A model generated the notes under the pieces. It searched no databases and was not told the DNA's origin. It saw only the letters and a program-made list of their open reading frames with translations. Positions 63,018 to 64,000 of a stretch of 64,000 bases of DNA are shown in pieces; within the stretch, counting starts at the first letter, position 1; the number at the start of each line of letters is the position of its first letter. The stretch spans positions 782,001-846,000 of the forward strand of contig NZ_AP018227.1 in assembly GCF_002368095.1 (NCBI RefSeq), read 5' to 3'. A program made the translations under genes and the position numbers. The stretch is from Calothrix parasitica NIES-267 (GTDB taxonomy: Bacteria > Cyanobacteriota > Cyanobacteriia > Cyanobacteriales > Nostocaceae).

Positions 63018-64000
63018 ATGTGGTCAAAGTTTAGAGCGCTTTTATGGGAATGGCGTTTTGTTGGGATAACGACTCCTGCTGTAGCCTTAGCTGTAATTGT
63101 AGGTAGCACAGCAGGATGGTTTCAGCTTCTGGAGCAAACAACTCTAGAGCATTTTTTTGCTATACGTCCATCGGAAAAGCCTGACAAGCGAATTTTAATT
63201 GTCACTATTGATGAACAAGATATCACCGAAGTTGGTAGATGGCCTATTCCCGATAAGTATTTGGCTGATGCTTTGAAAGAAATTAATCAGTATCAACCTT
63301 CAGTTATCGGTCTGGATATTTACCGAGATTTACCGGTGGAACCCGGTCATCAAGAGTTAGTTAAGGTGATGCAGACCACACCGAATTTAATTGGAGTTAA
63401 GAAAATGTTGGGGGATAAAGCAAATAAGGTTGCACCACCCCCGACTTTATCTGAACTTGACCAAGTTGCTCTTGCGGATTTGATTTTGGATGCAGATAGT
63501 AAAGTTCGACGAGGATTGCTATCTACTTTCGATGAAGATAAGAATGTTTTTCAGGGTTTAGCGGCTAGTTTAAGTTCAATATATTTAGATAAAAAAGGTA
63601 TCGAAGCGATTTACGACCCGAAGGAAAAATCTTTACGGTTGGGTAAAGCGGTGTTTCATCCCTTTACACAAAAAGAATTTGCTTACCGTAATGCAGATAA
63701 GTCAGTGTATCAAATTTTGCTTAACTATCGCAGTCTAAAACAAGATTTTGAGACAGTTACTCTGCGAGATGTGCTATCTGGTAATTTATCTGAAGAACAA
63801 GTCCGTTCGCGAATTGTTTTGATAGGTATGACGGCTAAGAGTGTTAATGATTTTCATAGTATTGGCTATGCTTCTGGTATAAGAAATAGAAATATTCGTA
63901 TTCCTGGTGTGAAAATTCATGCTCATTTAGCTAGTCAAATTTTAAGCGCAGCATTAGATGGACGACCGATGATAAATGTGTTGTCTTATCAAAAAGAATT
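63018..64000 (+). CDS. CHASE2 domain protein (5' part only)
   Basis: The frame begins with ATG at 63018, 11 bases after the DUF928 stop, and is open at the end of the window (about 327 codons). One N-terminal membrane helix is seen (TTPAVALAVIVGSTAGWFQL). CHASE2 follows: RILIVTIDEQDITEVGRWPI, SVIGLDIYRDLPVEPGHQEL and, near the window end, IVLIGMTAKSVNDFHSIGYA and IPGVKIHAHLASQILSAALD. CHASE2 is an extracytoplasmic sensory domain. What follows it (cyclase, kinase or nothing) is cut off. Confidence 0.88.
   Translation, partial: MWSKFRALLWEWRFVGITTPAVALAVIVGSTAGWFQLLEQTTLEHFFAIRPSEKPDKRILIVTIDEQDITEVGRWPIPDKYLADALKEINQYQPSVIGLDIYRDLPVEPGHQELVKVMQTTPNLIGVKKMLGDKANKVAPPPTLSELDQVALADLILDADSKVRRGLLSTFDEDKNVFQGLAASLSSIYLDKKGIEAIYDPKEKSLRLGKAVFHPFTQKEFAYRNADKSVYQILLNYRSLKQDFETVTLRDVLSGNLSEEQVRSRIVLIGMTAKSVNDFHSIGYASGIRNRNIRIPGVKIHAHLASQILSAALDGRPMINVLSYQKE

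Noticed and set aside
1-64000. tRNA or rRNA genes
   Set aside because: I looked for TTC-arm words such as GGTTCGAATCC and for 16S/23S/5S core words and found none that could fold into a cloverleaf. A tRNAscan run would settle this.

Overview
The window looks like chromosomal DNA of a filamentous, probably heterocyst-forming cyanobacterium (Nostocales; Calothrix/Rivularia/Nostoc-like). The base composition is AT-rich. HIP1 octamers (GCGATCGC) occur at about 7013, 10971, 25858, 36684, 44119 and 50293. Heptameric short tandem repeats fill many intergenic gaps. The gene content includes a CruF/CruG myxoxanthophyll pair, a cyAbrB regulator, a SigG-type ECF sigma factor, a ComFB-family protein, a PEP-CTERM metalloprotease and a filamentous-haemagglutinin/DUF928/CHASE2 cluster. 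I cannot name the species.

Layout. 1-1612: 5' part of a secreted FAD oxidoreductase on the minus strand. 2276-2698: a 423-bp fold-back element. 2.8-9.9 kb: a DUF6745 protein, then a cell-envelope and signalling group (M23 endopeptidase, ComFB-family protein, L,D-transpeptidase, a small secreted ORF, SigG-like ECF sigma factor, membrane anti-sigma factor) and a gamma-glutamylcyclotransferase. 10.2-11.6 kb: a CRISPR array of 20 repeats with no cas gene in the window, followed by four tandem copies of a 216-bp unit that each carry a decayed CRISPR-like repeat, ending just before leuS. 12.6-21.8 kb: leuS, two two-component proteins, an NTF2-like protein, pyrR, cbiB, an Rrf2 regulator and cyAbrB. 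21.8-23.7 kb: a long gap without protein genes that holds a minus-strand and a plus-strand intrinsic terminator, consistent with one or two non-coding RNAs.

23.7-35.7 kb: a zinc-ribbon membrane protein, a GT39-type glycosyltransferase, a large membrane protein, a serine recombinase, a VOC protein, a nucleotidyltransferase, a GNAT gene split by a MITE with a perfect 8-bp target duplication, a small Cys-rich protein, and rplU-rpmA. 36.0-50.4 kb: cruF-cruG, rnhA, a methyltransferase, a phosphatase-like protein, a DUF3291 remnant, GNAT, ABM and GST proteins, a cytochrome b / small ORF / histidine kinase / response regulator operon, Uma2 and PPOX-like proteins, a ferrochelatase-family protein with a natural His6 tail, and an alpha/beta hydrolase-like protein. 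50.7-64.0 kb: an MFS transporter, a lipoprotein, ilvB with a C-terminal zinc ribbon, a PotC-like permease, a PEP-CTERM metalloprotease, then a TPS adhesin, DUF928 and CHASE2 genes running off the right end.

What stands out is the density of non-autonomous repeats. There are at least five dispersed palindromic families with two to four copies each, plus heptamer arrays. One insertion has broken a gene, and others supply a stop codon, abut start codons, or precede a truncated gene. I found no tRNA or rRNA gene. I did not find a clear new multi-gene system. The best candidates for something undescribed are the CRISPR-like 216-bp tandem block, the structured RNA region at 21.9-22.4 kb, and a sigma-E-like promoter in front of the ECF sigma gene.
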